A stretch of DNA of 64,000 nucleotides, from assembly GCF_025996515.1 (NCBI RefSeq), contig NZ_BLRH01000029.1:682001-746000 (forward strand), written 5' to 3'. The notes under the pieces were generated by a model. The model was not told the origin of the DNA and ran no database searches. It worked only from the letters and a program-made list of their open reading frames with translations. Both the position numbers and the translations under genes were made by a program. The number at the start of each line of letters is the position of its first letter. Within the stretch, counting starts at the first letter, position 1. This document shows positions 41,084 to 49,417 of the stretch, in pieces. This DNA is from Rhizohabitans arisaemae. GTDB taxonomy: Bacteria > Actinomycetota > Actinomycetes > Streptosporangiales > Streptosporangiaceae.

Positions 41084-42967
41084 TCAGACACGGCGACCGG
41101 TCCGTGCCCTACGCCGTACGGGGCGTGCCGTGGGCGACGGGGGGAAGTCGTCGAAGTCGAAGTCGTCGTCCGGATGGTCGGTGTCCTGGGGGGCCTGGTT
41201 CGGCGGGGCCAGGAAGGTGATGGTGAACGGTGAGGTGGGGGCCGCGATCGGGAGCACCTGCCGGGCCACGGTCACGGTCACCGTCTCCTCGGGGGCCGGA
41301 GCGGCCTCCTCGGCGATGGGGGCCTCCACGGCGATGGGGGCCTCCACGGTCGCCGGCTCAAGGCTCTGGCCACCCCGGGTACGGCGCCGCTCGCGCGGGG
41401 TCCGCGGCGGCCGGTCGGCCGGTCGCTCCTCGGCCGATCGGGAACCCCGGCCACGGGCGGACCGGGTGCGGCCGGTCTCGCCGAGATCCTCGATCTTCTC
41501 GGCGTCGAGCCCGGCCCGGGAACGCCGGGCGTGCGGCAGCACCCCGCGGGTTCCGTCCGGGATCCCGAGTACGGAGAACAGGTGCGGCGACGTCGAATAC
41601 GTCTCCTCCGGGTCGGCGAAGTCCAGGTCGAGCATCTTGTTGATGAGCTTCCAGCGGGTCAGCTCGTCCCACTCGACGAAGGTCACCGCGACGCCGGTGC
41701 GCCCGGCCCGGCCGGTACGGCCGATCCGGTGGACGTAGGTCTTGTCGTCCTGGGGCGAGTCGTAGTTGACCACATGGGTGACGTCGTCGATGTCGATGCC
41801 CCGCGCGGCCACGTCCGTGGCGACCAGGACGTCCACCTTGCCGGCCCGGAACGCGCGGAGCGCCTGCTCCCGCTGTCCCTGACCGAGGTCGCCGTGGACC
41901 GCCGCCGCGGCGAACCCGCGGACGTGCAGCTCGTCGGCGACCATGTCGACGGCGCGTTTGGTCTCGCAGAAGACCATGGTCAGACCCCGGCTCTCCGCCT
42001 GCAGGGCTCGGCTGAGAATCTCGATCTTGTCCATGCGGTGGGTCCGCCAGACGTGCTGAACCGTCTTCGACGTGTCCTCGGCCTCCGCCGAGGTCTCGGC
42101 GCGCACGTGCATGGGACGGGTGAGGTACCGCTTGGAGAGCGCGACGATCTCACCGGGCATCGTGGCCGAGAACAGCATGGTCTGGCGCTTGGCCGGGACC
42201 GCCGCGACGATCCGCTCGATGTCCGGGAGGAAGCCCAGGTCGAGCATGCGGTCCGCCTCGTCGAGGACGAGCACGGCCACCGAGGCGAGGTCCAGGTGGC
42301 GCTGCTGGAGCAGGTCGAGCAGTCGGCCGGGGGTGCCCACGACGACGTCGACCCCCTCGTTCAACGCGGCGATCTGCGGTTCGTAGGCGCGTCCGCCGTA
42401 GACGCTGAGCACCCGGGTGCCGAGCTTGCCACCGGCGAGCACCAGGTCCTCGGTGACCTGAATGGCGAGCTCACGGGTGGGGACTACGACCAATCCGCGC
42501 GGCGGGACGCCAACTCCCTTGGGTTGGGAGGAGGAACGGCCACGTCTGCGGCCTCCCGCGACCTCCGGTTCCACGGGGGTCGGGAGGCTGGGCGCGATGC
42601 CGTTGATGCGCTGGAGCATGGCCACACCGAAGGCATAGGTCTTGCCGGTTCCGGTGCGGGCCTGCCCGATGACGTCGTGACCGCTGATCGCGATCGGCAG
42701 CGCCATCTCCTGGATTGGGAACGGGTGGATGATGCCTTCGGTCTCAAGGGCATCGGCGATCTCTGGAATGACTCCGAGGTCTCGGAAACTCGTCAGCGTG
42801 TCCTGCCTAGGTTTCGAGCGGAGATCGGCTTCCGGGGCCTGCGGTGGCGCTGATCCCCCCAATGCCCGCCGGGCCCGCGCGGAAACGTCACTCCGATGCG
42901 GAAGCGACCTACCGATGTCACCTAGCCGGCTGACGCCTGAACGCGAGTTTTTCCCCGGGGTTAACAC
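41084..42967 (-). CDS. rhlE: DEAD-box RNA helicase (RhlE-like)
   Basis: 627 residues from GTG 42967; a later start is possible because the first ~55 residues are not conserved. Helicase motifs in order: Q motif (FPIQEMALPIAI), Walker A (ARTGTGKTYAFG), PTRELA, TPGRLLDL, DEAD (LVLDEADRMLDLGF), SAT (FSATMPGEIVAL), and HRIGRTGRAGRTG at the end of domain 2. It is wrapped around rRNA/mRNA remodelling in the cold or ribosome assembly. The ~200-residue tail is basic/acidic and low-complexity, with a repeated VEAPIA unit. Corresponds to Rv3211. Confidence 0.92.
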   Translation of the reverse strand: MLTPGKNSRSGVSRLGDIGRSLPHRSDVSARARRALGGSAPPQAPEADLRSKPRQDTLTSFRDLGVIPEIADALETEGIIHPFPIQEMALPIAISGHDVIGQARTGTGKTYAFGVAMLQRINGIAPSLPTPVEPEVAGGRRRGRSSSQPKGVGVPPRGLVVVPTRELAIQVTEDLVLAGGKLGTRVLSVYGGRAYEPQIAALNEGVDVVVGTPGRLLDLLQQRHLDLASVAVLVLDEADRMLDLGFLPDIERIVAAVPAKRQTMLFSATMPGEIVALSKRYLTRPMHVRAETSAEAEDTSKTVQHVWRTHRMDKIEILSRALQAESRGLTMVFCETKRAVDMVADELHVRGFAAAAVHGDLGQGQREQALRAFRAGKVDVLVATDVAARGIDIDDVTHVVNYDSPQDDKTYVHRIGRTGRAGRTGVAVTFVEWDELTRWKLINKMLDLDFADPEETYSTSPHLFSVLGIPDGTRGVLPHARRSRAGLDAEKIEDLGETGRTRSARGRGSRSAEERPADRPPRTPRERRRTRGGQSLEPATVEAPIAVEAPIAEEAAPAPEETVTVTVARQVLPIAAPTSPFTITFLAPPNQAPQDTDHPDDDFDFDDFPPSPTARPVRRRARTGRRV

Positions 42968-43077
42968 TACGCGGTCGCACTTTCACACAGTAGTGTACTC
43001 GATAGCACAAGAGACAATCGATTTCCGCATGTTTGCGATAGCCGACAGTGCGTAGTCGCTCGTCGTACCCTGCACTC

Positions 43078-43728
43078 ATGACTGAGAAATCCTCCGGCGT
43101 CGTTGATCTCTTAGGTGTGCTCACCTACGCTGAGCTGACCGGATTCCTAAGAATGGCGCAGGATGCCACCCTTGCGCCGACGCTGGCCGACTGCGCGGCG
43201 CTCAGTGATCTGGCCGCCGCCGAGTACGCCCACTTCCGGCTCCTGCGTGATCATCTTTCCTCGCTCGGGGTGAACCCCGAGGAGGCGATGGCTCCCTTCA
43301 CCGAGGCGCTGGACGCGTTTCACGCGCAGACCGCGCCGGGGGACTGGCTGGAGGCGTTGGTCAAGGCCTATGTGGGTACGGGCATCGCCGGCGACTTCTA
43401 CCGGGAGGCGGCGAGCCGGGTCGACGAGAAGGTGTCCGACCTCGTCGACGAGGTGCTCGCGGACGCCGACCGATCGGAGTTCGTGGTGGAGCGGGTCCGG
43501 GCCGCGATCGAGGCGGACCCGAAGATCGCCGGACGGCTCGCGCTCTGGGCCCGGCGGCTGGTCGGCGAGGCACTCAGTCAGGCGCAGCAGGTGGCGGCCC
43601 AGCGGGAGTCCCTCGCCCTGCTCCTCACCTCCGACCCCGATCCCGCCGACATCGGGCGGATGTTCGCCCGGTTGACGGAAGGCCACAGCAAGCGCATGGC
43701 CTCGCTCGGCCTTTCCGCCACCGCGTAA
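43078..43728 (+). CDS. Ferritin-like (MiaE-like) di-iron fold protein, Rv3210c-type
   Basis: 216 residues from ATG 43078. The helical bundle has E-x2-H-type patterns (LAAAEYAHFRLLRDHLSSLG; DFYREAASRVDEKVSDLV; LTEGHSKRMASLGL) as in tRNA-(ms2io6A) hydroxylase-like proteins. It is conserved beside rhlE in actinobacteria. Iron binding and an actual hydroxylase activity are not proven from sequence. It is divergent from rhlE with a 110-bp gap. Confidence 0.78.
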   Translation: MTEKSSGVVDLLGVLTYAELTGFLRMAQDATLAPTLADCAALSDLAAAEYAHFRLLRDHLSSLGVNPEEAMAPFTEALDAFHAQTAPGDWLEALVKAYVGTGIAGDFYREAASRVDEKVSDLVDEVLADADRSEFVVERVRAAIEADPKIAGRLALWARRLVGEALSQAQQVAAQRESLALLLTSDPDPADIGRMFARLTEGHSKRMASLGLSATA

Positions 43729-44098
43729 CGGGGGCGGTCTCCGCATCGAGCGGCGCGTGGCCGGGAAACGGTTGTACCGTTCGAGTATGAGGGCCTCGCG
43801 CCGCCACGGCAGTTTCCTGATGAGATGTGGGCCGAATCGCCGGTCTTCCCGCGCTGTCCTGCACAGAATGAGCGCGGGTTGTCCGGTGACCAGCCCGAGA
43901 TTGCACGGGGTCAGGACCAGTGAGGAGCTCAGGCGTCCTTACGGTTGCACCTTCGAGGACGGTTTCGGGATCGGCCACGGGCACCCCGTCTGACACCCGG
44001 TTCCGCACACCACCCGGTTTCCGAACACCTTCGCTCCCGGCGCCGAGAGCGCGCGCCACGGCACGCATCCCCGGCGCCCGGCCGGAGGAGGGGGCAGG
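43729..44098. other. 370-bp gap without a supported gene
   Basis: Two open frames cross this stretch but neither has a good ribosome-binding site or family-like residues, and their codon use does not fit. In Mycobacterium a small hypothetical gene (Rv3209) occupies this place; no trace of it was recognised. The segment probably holds only 3' ends and spacers between the convergent ferritin-like and DUF3107 genes. Confidence 0.5.
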
Positions 44099-44329
44099 CT
44101 AGAGCATGCCGGCGAAGCCCGCCATGCGCGGCTCTTCCTTGCCCATCTCGATGTACCCCAGGGACGCGACCGGAACGACGATCCGCCGGCCGCCCGTGTC
44201 GGTGATGGCGAAGACGCCTCGCTCGACGGCGAGCGCGTTTCTGAGCGCGTCCTCCACCTGCTCCATGGTCATATCGGTCTCCACGATGAGTTCGTGGTGG
44301 ACCGACTTCACGGCGATTTTGATTTCCAC
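44099..44329 (-). CDS. DUF3107 small protein (Rv3208A/TB9.4-type)
   Basis: 76 residues from GTG 44329 with GAAGGGA six bases upstream; a longer upstream frame is rejected. MEIKIAVKSVHHELIVETDM, then LRNALAVERGVFAITDTGGR and RIVVPVASLGYIEMG are diagnostic of this small actinobacterial family. It is 90 bp downstream of the TetR gene on the same strand, as in Mycobacterium. Function unknown; size and beta pattern suggest a ligand- or protein-binding module. Confidence 0.88.
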   Translation of the reverse strand: MEIKIAVKSVHHELIVETDMTMEQVEDALRNALAVERGVFAITDTGGRRIVVPVASLGYIEMGKEEPRMAGFAGML

Positions 44330-44419
44330 GTCGTTCCCTTCACCCGCCCGGCTCTGCCGGTTCCCATGCTCGCTTGTCGGGCGCCGCTCGCGCACCGGGA
44401 ATCGCGGCGAGCGAACACC

Positions 44420-45040
44420 TCAGGTGGTCCTGGGGAAGTCTCCGATTCCACGCCAGGCCAGCCGGGCCATGAGCCCCTCGGCGGTGTCCCTGGGGATGGA
44501 GCCGTAGGTGGAGAGCCAGTAGCGGGCGCTCACCTCGCACATGCCGACGAGCCCCATGCCCAGCAGGTGGGCCTCGTCACTGGAGACCCCGGTGTCGACC
44601 TGGATGACCTGACTGACGAGCTCCGCGCACTCCTGCTGCATCCGTTCGACCCGCTCCCGGACGGCGGCGACGTGCCGGAGGTCGGTCTCGAACACCAGCC
44701 GGAACGCCTCGCCCTGCTCGGAGACGAAGTCGAAATAGGCCCCGAAGGTGGCGAGGACCCGCTGTTTGTTGTCGGTGGTCGAGGCCAGCGCGACCCGGCA
44801 CCGGTTGACCAGCTCGTCGGCGTGCTCGTCGAGGAGGGCCAGATAGAGCTCCAGCTTCCCCGGGAAGTGCTGGTAGAGAACCGGCTTGCTGACGCCGGCC
44901 CGTTCGGCGATCTCGTCCATGGCCGCGGCGTGGTAGCCGTGCGCCACGAAGACCTCCTGCGCGGCGCCGAGGAGCTGACGGCGCCGGGCCAGACGCGGCA
45001 GCCGGGTGCCGCGGGGTCTGACATCCGGGGTAGTGGTCAC
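44420..45040 (-). CDS. TetR-family transcriptional regulator (Rv3208-type)
   Basis: 206 residues from GTG 45040. Helix-turn-helix: RRRQLLGAAQEVFVAHGYHA, AAMDEIAERAGVSKPVLYQH, FPGKLELYLALLDEHADELV. The all-helical ligand domain follows. It is the probable regulator of the small DUF3107 gene downstream and of itself. Ligand unknown. Confidence 0.9.
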   Translation of the reverse strand: MTTTPDVRPRGTRLPRLARRRQLLGAAQEVFVAHGYHAAAMDEIAERAGVSKPVLYQHFPGKLELYLALLDEHADELVNRCRVALASTTDNKQRVLATFGAYFDFVSEQGEAFRLVFETDLRHVAAVRERVERMQQECAELVSQVIQVDTGVSSDEAHLLGMGLVGMCEVSARYWLSTYGSIPRDTAEGLMARLAWRGIGDFPRTT

Positions 45041-45119
45041 GGCGTTCTCCGATGTCTCCTCGGCGCGGGAGGCGGCCCCCCCACGGCTTAGCCGTCATCC
45101 TACGCGTGAGTAGCGCAGG

Positions 45120-45326
45120 TCAGCGGTAGTCGTCCTCATCCTGCGGGACCGATCGCTTCTGATCCCCGGCGTCCGCCGGGTCCACCCCGAAGGGCACCTC
45201 CGCGGGCAGGTCGTCGTCCTCAAGGCGCAGGCTCCGCTGCTGCTCGACGGCGTCCGCCTCCGGAGTCTCGATCGCGATCTCGGCGGAGGAGGGCAGCTCT
45301 TCTCCCCGTACATCCATCTCCGACAT
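45120..45326 (-). CDS. Small acidic protein with duplicated EADA-x2-Q motif
   Basis: 68 residues from ATG 45326, which has AAGGGAGG six bases upstream. The protein is strongly acidic and probably disordered, ending QDEDDYR. A short unit occurs twice: EADAVEQQRSL and PADAGDQKRSV. Similar duplicated (E/P)ADAxDQ peptides ending in DEDDYR are, as far as I recall, common hypothetical proteins in actinobacteria. Function unknown. It lies between TetR and the ligase genes. Confidence 0.7.
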   Translation of the reverse strand: MSEMDVRGEELPSSAEIAIETPEADAVEQQRSLRLEDDDLPAEVPFGVDPADAGDQKRSVPQDEDDYR

Positions 45327-45378
45327 CTTTGGCCTCCCTTGACGAAATGCTCCGGGTGAGCCTTGACCGCTGCTCTTC

Positions 45379-46245
45379 TCAATGTAGCCCCGCGAAGAGG
45401 TCCCCTTGGCCGGAGACCCTCTCCAGTACGTCGGGCGCGGTGAACCGCAGGCTCTCCGGACGGTCACAGCTCTCCACCTCTGCCCAGGCGATCGGGGTGG
45501 AAACCGTGGGTTCGGCGAGCCCGCGGAGCGAGTACGGGGCCACCGTGGTCTTGGCCGGGTTGTTCTGACTCCAGTCGATCAGCACCTTGCCGCCGCGCAG
45601 GCTCCTGGTCATCCGGCTGACGACGAGGCCGGGGTGCTCCCGTTCCAGCCGCTGCGCCAGCGTCTTGGCGTACCCTTCGGTACGGCCGCAGGCGGGGCCC
45701 CAGGGGACGTACAGCTGCATCCCCTTGCTCCCGCTGGTCTTGGGGTAGCCGCGGTGCCCGTCCTCCGTGAGGGTCTCGCGGAGCAGGAGGGCGACCCGGC
45801 AGCAGTCCACGATCGTGGCCGGCGGGCCCGGGTCGAGGTCGAAGACGAGGGTATCGGGGGGCTGCCCCACCCGCCACATCGGCACGTGGAGTTCGAGGGC
45901 GGCCAGGTTGGCGTAGTAGACCAGGGTCGGCAGGTCGTCCACGATCGAATAGTCGACGGTCTCCCGCCCGGAGCCGCGCGCCGAGACGGGCAGCCGCTCG
46001 GTGCGGACCCAGCCCGGGGTGTGCGCGGGGGCGTTCTTCTCGAAGAACGACGGGCCCTCGACCCCGTTCGGGTAGCGCTTGACGGTGAGCGGCCGGCCCG
46101 CCAGGTGCGGCAGGAGGACCGGGGCGATCCGCGTGTAGTAGTCGATCACTTCCCCCTTGGTGAACCCGGTCCGGGGGTAGAGCACCTTGCCGAGGTTGGA
46201 CAGGCTGAGGACCCGGCCCTCGACCGTGACCCGGATCCGGGTCAC
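45379..46245 (-). CDS. ligD: LigD-type NHEJ polymerase (primase-like PolDom), stand-alone
   Basis: 288 residues from GTG 46245 in a 4-nt overlap with the ligase gene. PolDom signatures: LSNLGKVLYPRTGFTKGEVI, RPLTVKRYPNGVEGPSFFEK, LVFDLDPGPPATIVDCCRVA (metal Asp-x-Asp) and KTSGSKGMQLYVPW. It adds NTPs or dNTPs at breaks during Ku-dependent end joining. In many bacteria this domain is fused to ligase and phosphoesterase; here it is a separate protein. Confidence 0.92.
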   Translation of the reverse strand: MTRIRVTVEGRVLSLSNLGKVLYPRTGFTKGEVIDYYTRIAPVLLPHLAGRPLTVKRYPNGVEGPSFFEKNAPAHTPGWVRTERLPVSARGSGRETVDYSIVDDLPTLVYYANLAALELHVPMWRVGQPPDTLVFDLDPGPPATIVDCCRVALLLRETLTEDGHRGYPKTSGSKGMQLYVPWGPACGRTEGYAKTLAQRLEREHPGLVVSRMTRSLRGGKVLIDWSQNNPAKTTVAPYSLRGLAEPTVSTPIAWAEVESCDRPESLRFTAPDVLERVSGQGDLFAGLH

Positions 46246-47210
46246 GTCGCCTCCTCCGTGACCTCGCCGGGCTCCTTGTCCGGGCGCAGGCCCCGCCAGA
46301 CCGGGTGGCGCAGGACGCCGGCGGTGGTCCACTCCGCGAATCCGACCTCGCCGACCAGGACGGGCTCCACCCATCGGGCGAGCGCCGCGTGCTCGCGGGG
46401 GACCCCCGCGGCGGCGGTGAAAGGGCTGGTGGCGCGGGGGATCGAGCGCATGAGGGCGGTGAGGTCGCGCAGCGTCGCGTCGGTGAACCCGGTTCCGACG
46501 TGCCCGCAGTACCGGAGTCCCGCGGGGTGGGGGATGCCCACCAGGAGCGATCCGAGGGTCTGGGATCGCCGTCCGGCGCCGGGTTTCCACCCGCCGACGA
46601 CGACCTCCCGGGACTGGAGGATCTTGGTCTTGCGCCAGAGGCCGCTGCGCCGTCCCGGCAGGTAGGGGGAGTCCAGGCGTTTGCACACCACGCCTTCCAG
46701 CCGCCGGCTCCGGGCCGCGTGCAGGACGGCGCGGGCGGCGCCGGGGAACGACGGGGGGAGGCGCAGGAGCGGGTCGCCGGGGTCGAGTGCCTCCAGGGCG
46801 TGCCGCCGGTCGGTGTAGGGCATCCGCAGGGTGGACACCCCGTCCAGGTGGAGCAGGTCGAACGCGTAGTAGGCCACGGGAAACCGGGCGATCAGACGTC
46901 GGGACGGGGCGCGTACGTGCATGCGGTGCTGGAGGGCCGCGAAGTCGGGCCGGCCCTCGTCGTCGAAGGCCACGATCTCGCCGTCGAGTACGGCTTCCCG
47001 CCCGGTCAGCGTGGAGAGGGCGGCGAGTTCGGGGTATCCCTCGGTGATGTCCCGGTCACCGCGGGACATCAGGCGGACCGTCCCGCCGCGCAGGTAGGCG
47101 GGGGCCCGCACGCCGTCCCACTTGAACTCGGCGGCCCAGAGCGCCTCGTCCGCGGGCAGGTCGGCGGCGACCGCCAGCATCGGCCTGATCAAATACGGAA
47201 ACTCCGCCAT
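46242..47210 (-). CDS. ATP-dependent DNA ligase, LigD-type, stand-alone
   Basis: 322 residues. Adenylation motif I is EFKWDGVRA with Lys30; further motifs DGEIVAFDDEGRPDF, AYYAFDLLHLDG and LEGVVCKRLDSPYLPGRRSG, LWRKTK. The OB-fold domain follows (LGSLLVGIPHPAGLRYCGHV). It seals breaks in non-homologous end joining. Coupled to the polymerase gene (GTGA) and divergent from ku with a 69-bp gap. No 3'-phosphoesterase domain is fused or adjacent. Confidence 0.93.
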   Translation of the reverse strand: MAEFPYLIRPMLAVAADLPADEALWAAEFKWDGVRAPAYLRGGTVRLMSRGDRDITEGYPELAALSTLTGREAVLDGEIVAFDDEGRPDFAALQHRMHVRAPSRRLIARFPVAYYAFDLLHLDGVSTLRMPYTDRRHALEALDPGDPLLRLPPSFPGAARAVLHAARSRRLEGVVCKRLDSPYLPGRRSGLWRKTKILQSREVVVGGWKPGAGRRSQTLGSLLVGIPHPAGLRYCGHVGTGFTDATLRDLTALMRSIPRATSPFTAAAGVPREHAALARWVEPVLVGEVGFAEWTTAGVLRHPVWRGLRPDKEPGEVTEEAT

Positions 47211-47219
47211 AAAAGCCCT

Positions 47220-47270
47220 TTACCCGGGCTTATGTCTTACTAAGGCGCAAATTTCCGCTTCTGCGGGTAA
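47220..47270. promoter_or_regulatory. Shared ligase/ku promoter region with inverted repeat
   Basis: The divergent gap carries TTACCCG (47220-47226) and CGGGTAA (47264-47270), a perfect 7-bp inverted repeat 37 nt apart that spans nearly the whole region and sits symmetrically between both start codons. It may be a site for coordinated control of the NHEJ genes. No known regulator consensus was matched. Confidence 0.4.
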
Positions 47271-47279
47271 GGACCGGTC

Positions 47280-48209
47280 ATGCGCAGCATCTGGAAGGGC
47301 GCCATCTCCTTCGGCTTGGTCATGATCCCCGTGAAGCTGTATTCGGCGACCGAGCAGCGAGACGTCTCCTTTCACCAGGTCCATCGGAAGGACGCGGGCA
47401 GGATCAAATACCGCAGGGTCTGCTCGGTCTGCGGGGAAGAGGTGTCCTACGGCGACATCGCGAAGGGCTTCGAGCTGCCCACCGGCGAGACCGTCGTGCT
47501 TGAGGACGAGGATTTCGCCAGGCTGCCGCTGACCACCTCGCGCCGTATCGACGTGCTGCAGTTCAGCCCGTTGGAGCAGGTCGACCCGATCTACTTCGCC
47601 AAGTCCTACTACCTGGAGCCCGAAGCCGTCGGCGTCAAGCCGTACGTCCTGCTCCGGGACGCGCTCGAGAACTCGGGCCAGGTGGCGATCGTGAAGGTGG
47701 CGCTGCGCCAGCGCGAGGCCCTGGCCACCCTCCGGGTGCGGGAGGGGGTCTTCGTCCTGGAGACGATGCTCTGGCCGGACGAGGTGCGCACCGCGGCGTT
47801 CGGGTTCCTGCAGGAGCCGGTGGACGTCCGGTCCCAGGAGCTGAAGATGGCCGAATCGCTGATCGACAGCATGGCCGCCGACTTCGATCCCGCCGAGTAC
47901 AAGGACGCCTATCGGGAGGCCCTTGAGCAGGTCATCGAGGCTAAAGTGGAGGGCAAGGAAATCGTCGGACCGACTCCCGAGGGCGCGGAGGCCGGTGCCG
48001 GAGCCGACCTCATGGCGACCTTGCGCGCCAGCGTGGAGGCGGCCAAGCGGGAGCGCGCCGCGGCGGGGAAGGGCGAGGGGAAGGCGGAGAAGAAGGCCGC
48101 CGGTGGTTCCCCGGCGCGGGGCGGGCCGCGGAAGAAGGCCTCGGGAGAGCCGGATTCGGCGAAGGCGGAGGGAGAGCCGCGGCGGCGCCGTACGCGCAAG
48201 ACGGCTTGA
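47280..48209 (+). CDS. ku: Ku DNA-end-binding protein
   Basis: 309 residues. MRSIWKGAISFGLVMIPVKL is the hallmark bacterial Ku N-terminus; the bridge region (VCSVCGEEVSYGDIAKGFEL) and the core (PIYFAKSYYLEPEAVGVKPY, ETMLWPDEVRTAAFGFL) follow. The last ~60 residues are Lys/Arg/Ala-rich, an extended basic tail like those that bind DNA in other actinobacterial Ku proteins. It forms a homodimeric ring on DNA ends and recruits LigD. Confidence 0.95.
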   Translation: MRSIWKGAISFGLVMIPVKLYSATEQRDVSFHQVHRKDAGRIKYRRVCSVCGEEVSYGDIAKGFELPTGETVVLEDEDFARLPLTTSRRIDVLQFSPLEQVDPIYFAKSYYLEPEAVGVKPYVLLRDALENSGQVAIVKVALRQREALATLRVREGVFVLETMLWPDEVRTAAFGFLQEPVDVRSQELKMAESLIDSMAADFDPAEYKDAYREALEQVIEAKVEGKEIVGPTPEGAEAGAGADLMATLRASVEAAKRERAAAGKGEGKAEKKAAGGSPARGGPRKKASGEPDSAKAEGEPRRRRTRKTA

Positions 48210-48221
48210 TGGGAGGCGCAG

Positions 48222-49121
48222 ATGGCCGAAACCATGGTGGACGGGGTGCTCCCGCAGTGGCCGGGGGAGCGGGTCGACCTGGGGGACCGGGTCGTCTTCG
48301 TCCGTTCGACGCCGGAGCTGGCGGGTGCGGAGCACGCAGTGTTCGTCCACGGTCTCGCCGGATCCTCGACCAACTGGACCGACCTCATGGGCGAGCTCGG
48401 CGACCTGGTCACCGGGCACGCGCTGGACATGCCGGGATTCGGTTCCTCACCGAGCACCGGCGACTACTCGGTGGACGCCCAGGTGTCGACGGTGGCGGGC
48501 TACATCCGGCGGCTCGGCGTTCCCATACACCTGTTCGGCAACTCGTTGGGGGGTGCCGTCTCCACCCGGCTCGCCGCCGAGCATCCCGACTTCGTCCGTA
48601 CCCTCACGCTCGTCTCCCCGGCCCTGCCCGATCTGCTGCCGAGACCGGCACCGGTCCGTACGGCGGCCGCCGGGCTCCCCGGCATCGGCGCGTGGGCGGT
48701 CTCGCGGCTTCGCCGGCTGCCCCCCGAACGGCGGATCACCGCCACCCTCGCCATGATCTACGCGGACGCGCGGAGGGTGCACCCCCAGCGTTTCGCCGAG
48801 GCCGTCCAGGCGCTCGTCGACCGGGACGAGCTGGACTACTGCGACGAGGCCGTCGTCGGGGCGGTGCGGGGGGTGGTCACCGAGTACTTCCGCCGCGGCG
48901 AACGCAACCTGTGGCGCCAGGCCGCCCTGATCCAGGCGCCGACCCTGCTGATCCACGGGCGGCACGACCGGCTGGTCGACCCGCGGATGGCGACGCGGGC
49001 GTCCCGGGTGTTCCCCAGGGTCAAGGTCGTCCTGCTGCCCTACGCCGGGCACGTAGCCCAGATGGAGTATCCCGGGCTCGTGGCGCAAGAGGCCCGTGGG
49101 CTGATCACCTGCCCGAGTTGA
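48222..49121 (+). CDS. Alpha/beta hydrolase
   Basis: 299 residues, 12 bp after ku. Motifs: AVFVHGLAGSSTNWTDLMGE (oxyanion HG), HLFGNSLGGAVSTRLAAEHP (nucleophile elbow GNSLG), LIHGRHDRLVDPRM (acid) and LPYAGHVAQMEYPG (catalytic His). The frequent actinobacterial gene next to moeZ. Substrate unknown. The 296-bp gap that follows (49122-49417) contains only a short dyad (near 49280-49300) and the moeZ promoter region. Confidence 0.86.
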   Translation: MAETMVDGVLPQWPGERVDLGDRVVFVRSTPELAGAEHAVFVHGLAGSSTNWTDLMGELGDLVTGHALDMPGFGSSPSTGDYSVDAQVSTVAGYIRRLGVPIHLFGNSLGGAVSTRLAAEHPDFVRTLTLVSPALPDLLPRPAPVRTAAAGLPGIGAWAVSRLRRLPPERRITATLAMIYADARRVHPQRFAEAVQALVDRDELDYCDEAVVGAVRGVVTEYFRRGERNLWRQAALIQAPTLLIHGRHDRLVDPRMATRASRVFPRVKVVLLPYAGHVAQMEYPGLVAQEARGLITCPS

Positions 49122-49417
49122 TTCCGGGCCACATGTGACGGATCGGGTGCATGATCATGCTCGTTCCGGGTAGGCCATACGCGTCGGGACCGGGTGAGCC
49201 CGTGTCCCCGGGTGTGTGCACGGCCTCGGTGACACCGATGGAAGCCCGGACGAGGCGAAGATCCGATGTCTTCCGATAGGTTTTCCCATTTGGGAATGGG
49301 ACCGAGCCGGGCAGGGTTAGGACTCTTGAGCGAGCGATGAAAGTCACCCGCGACCCTCCACTGCAGGACGCCCTGCGGCCAAGCCTGAGAAGCCCCCGAG
49401 AAAGCGGAGTCAGAACC

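Noticed and set aside
43757-43993. A 78-codon plus-strand frame between the ferritin-like and DUF3107 genes
   Set aside because: No ribosome-binding site, Arg/Ser/Cys-rich composition and no recognisable motif.
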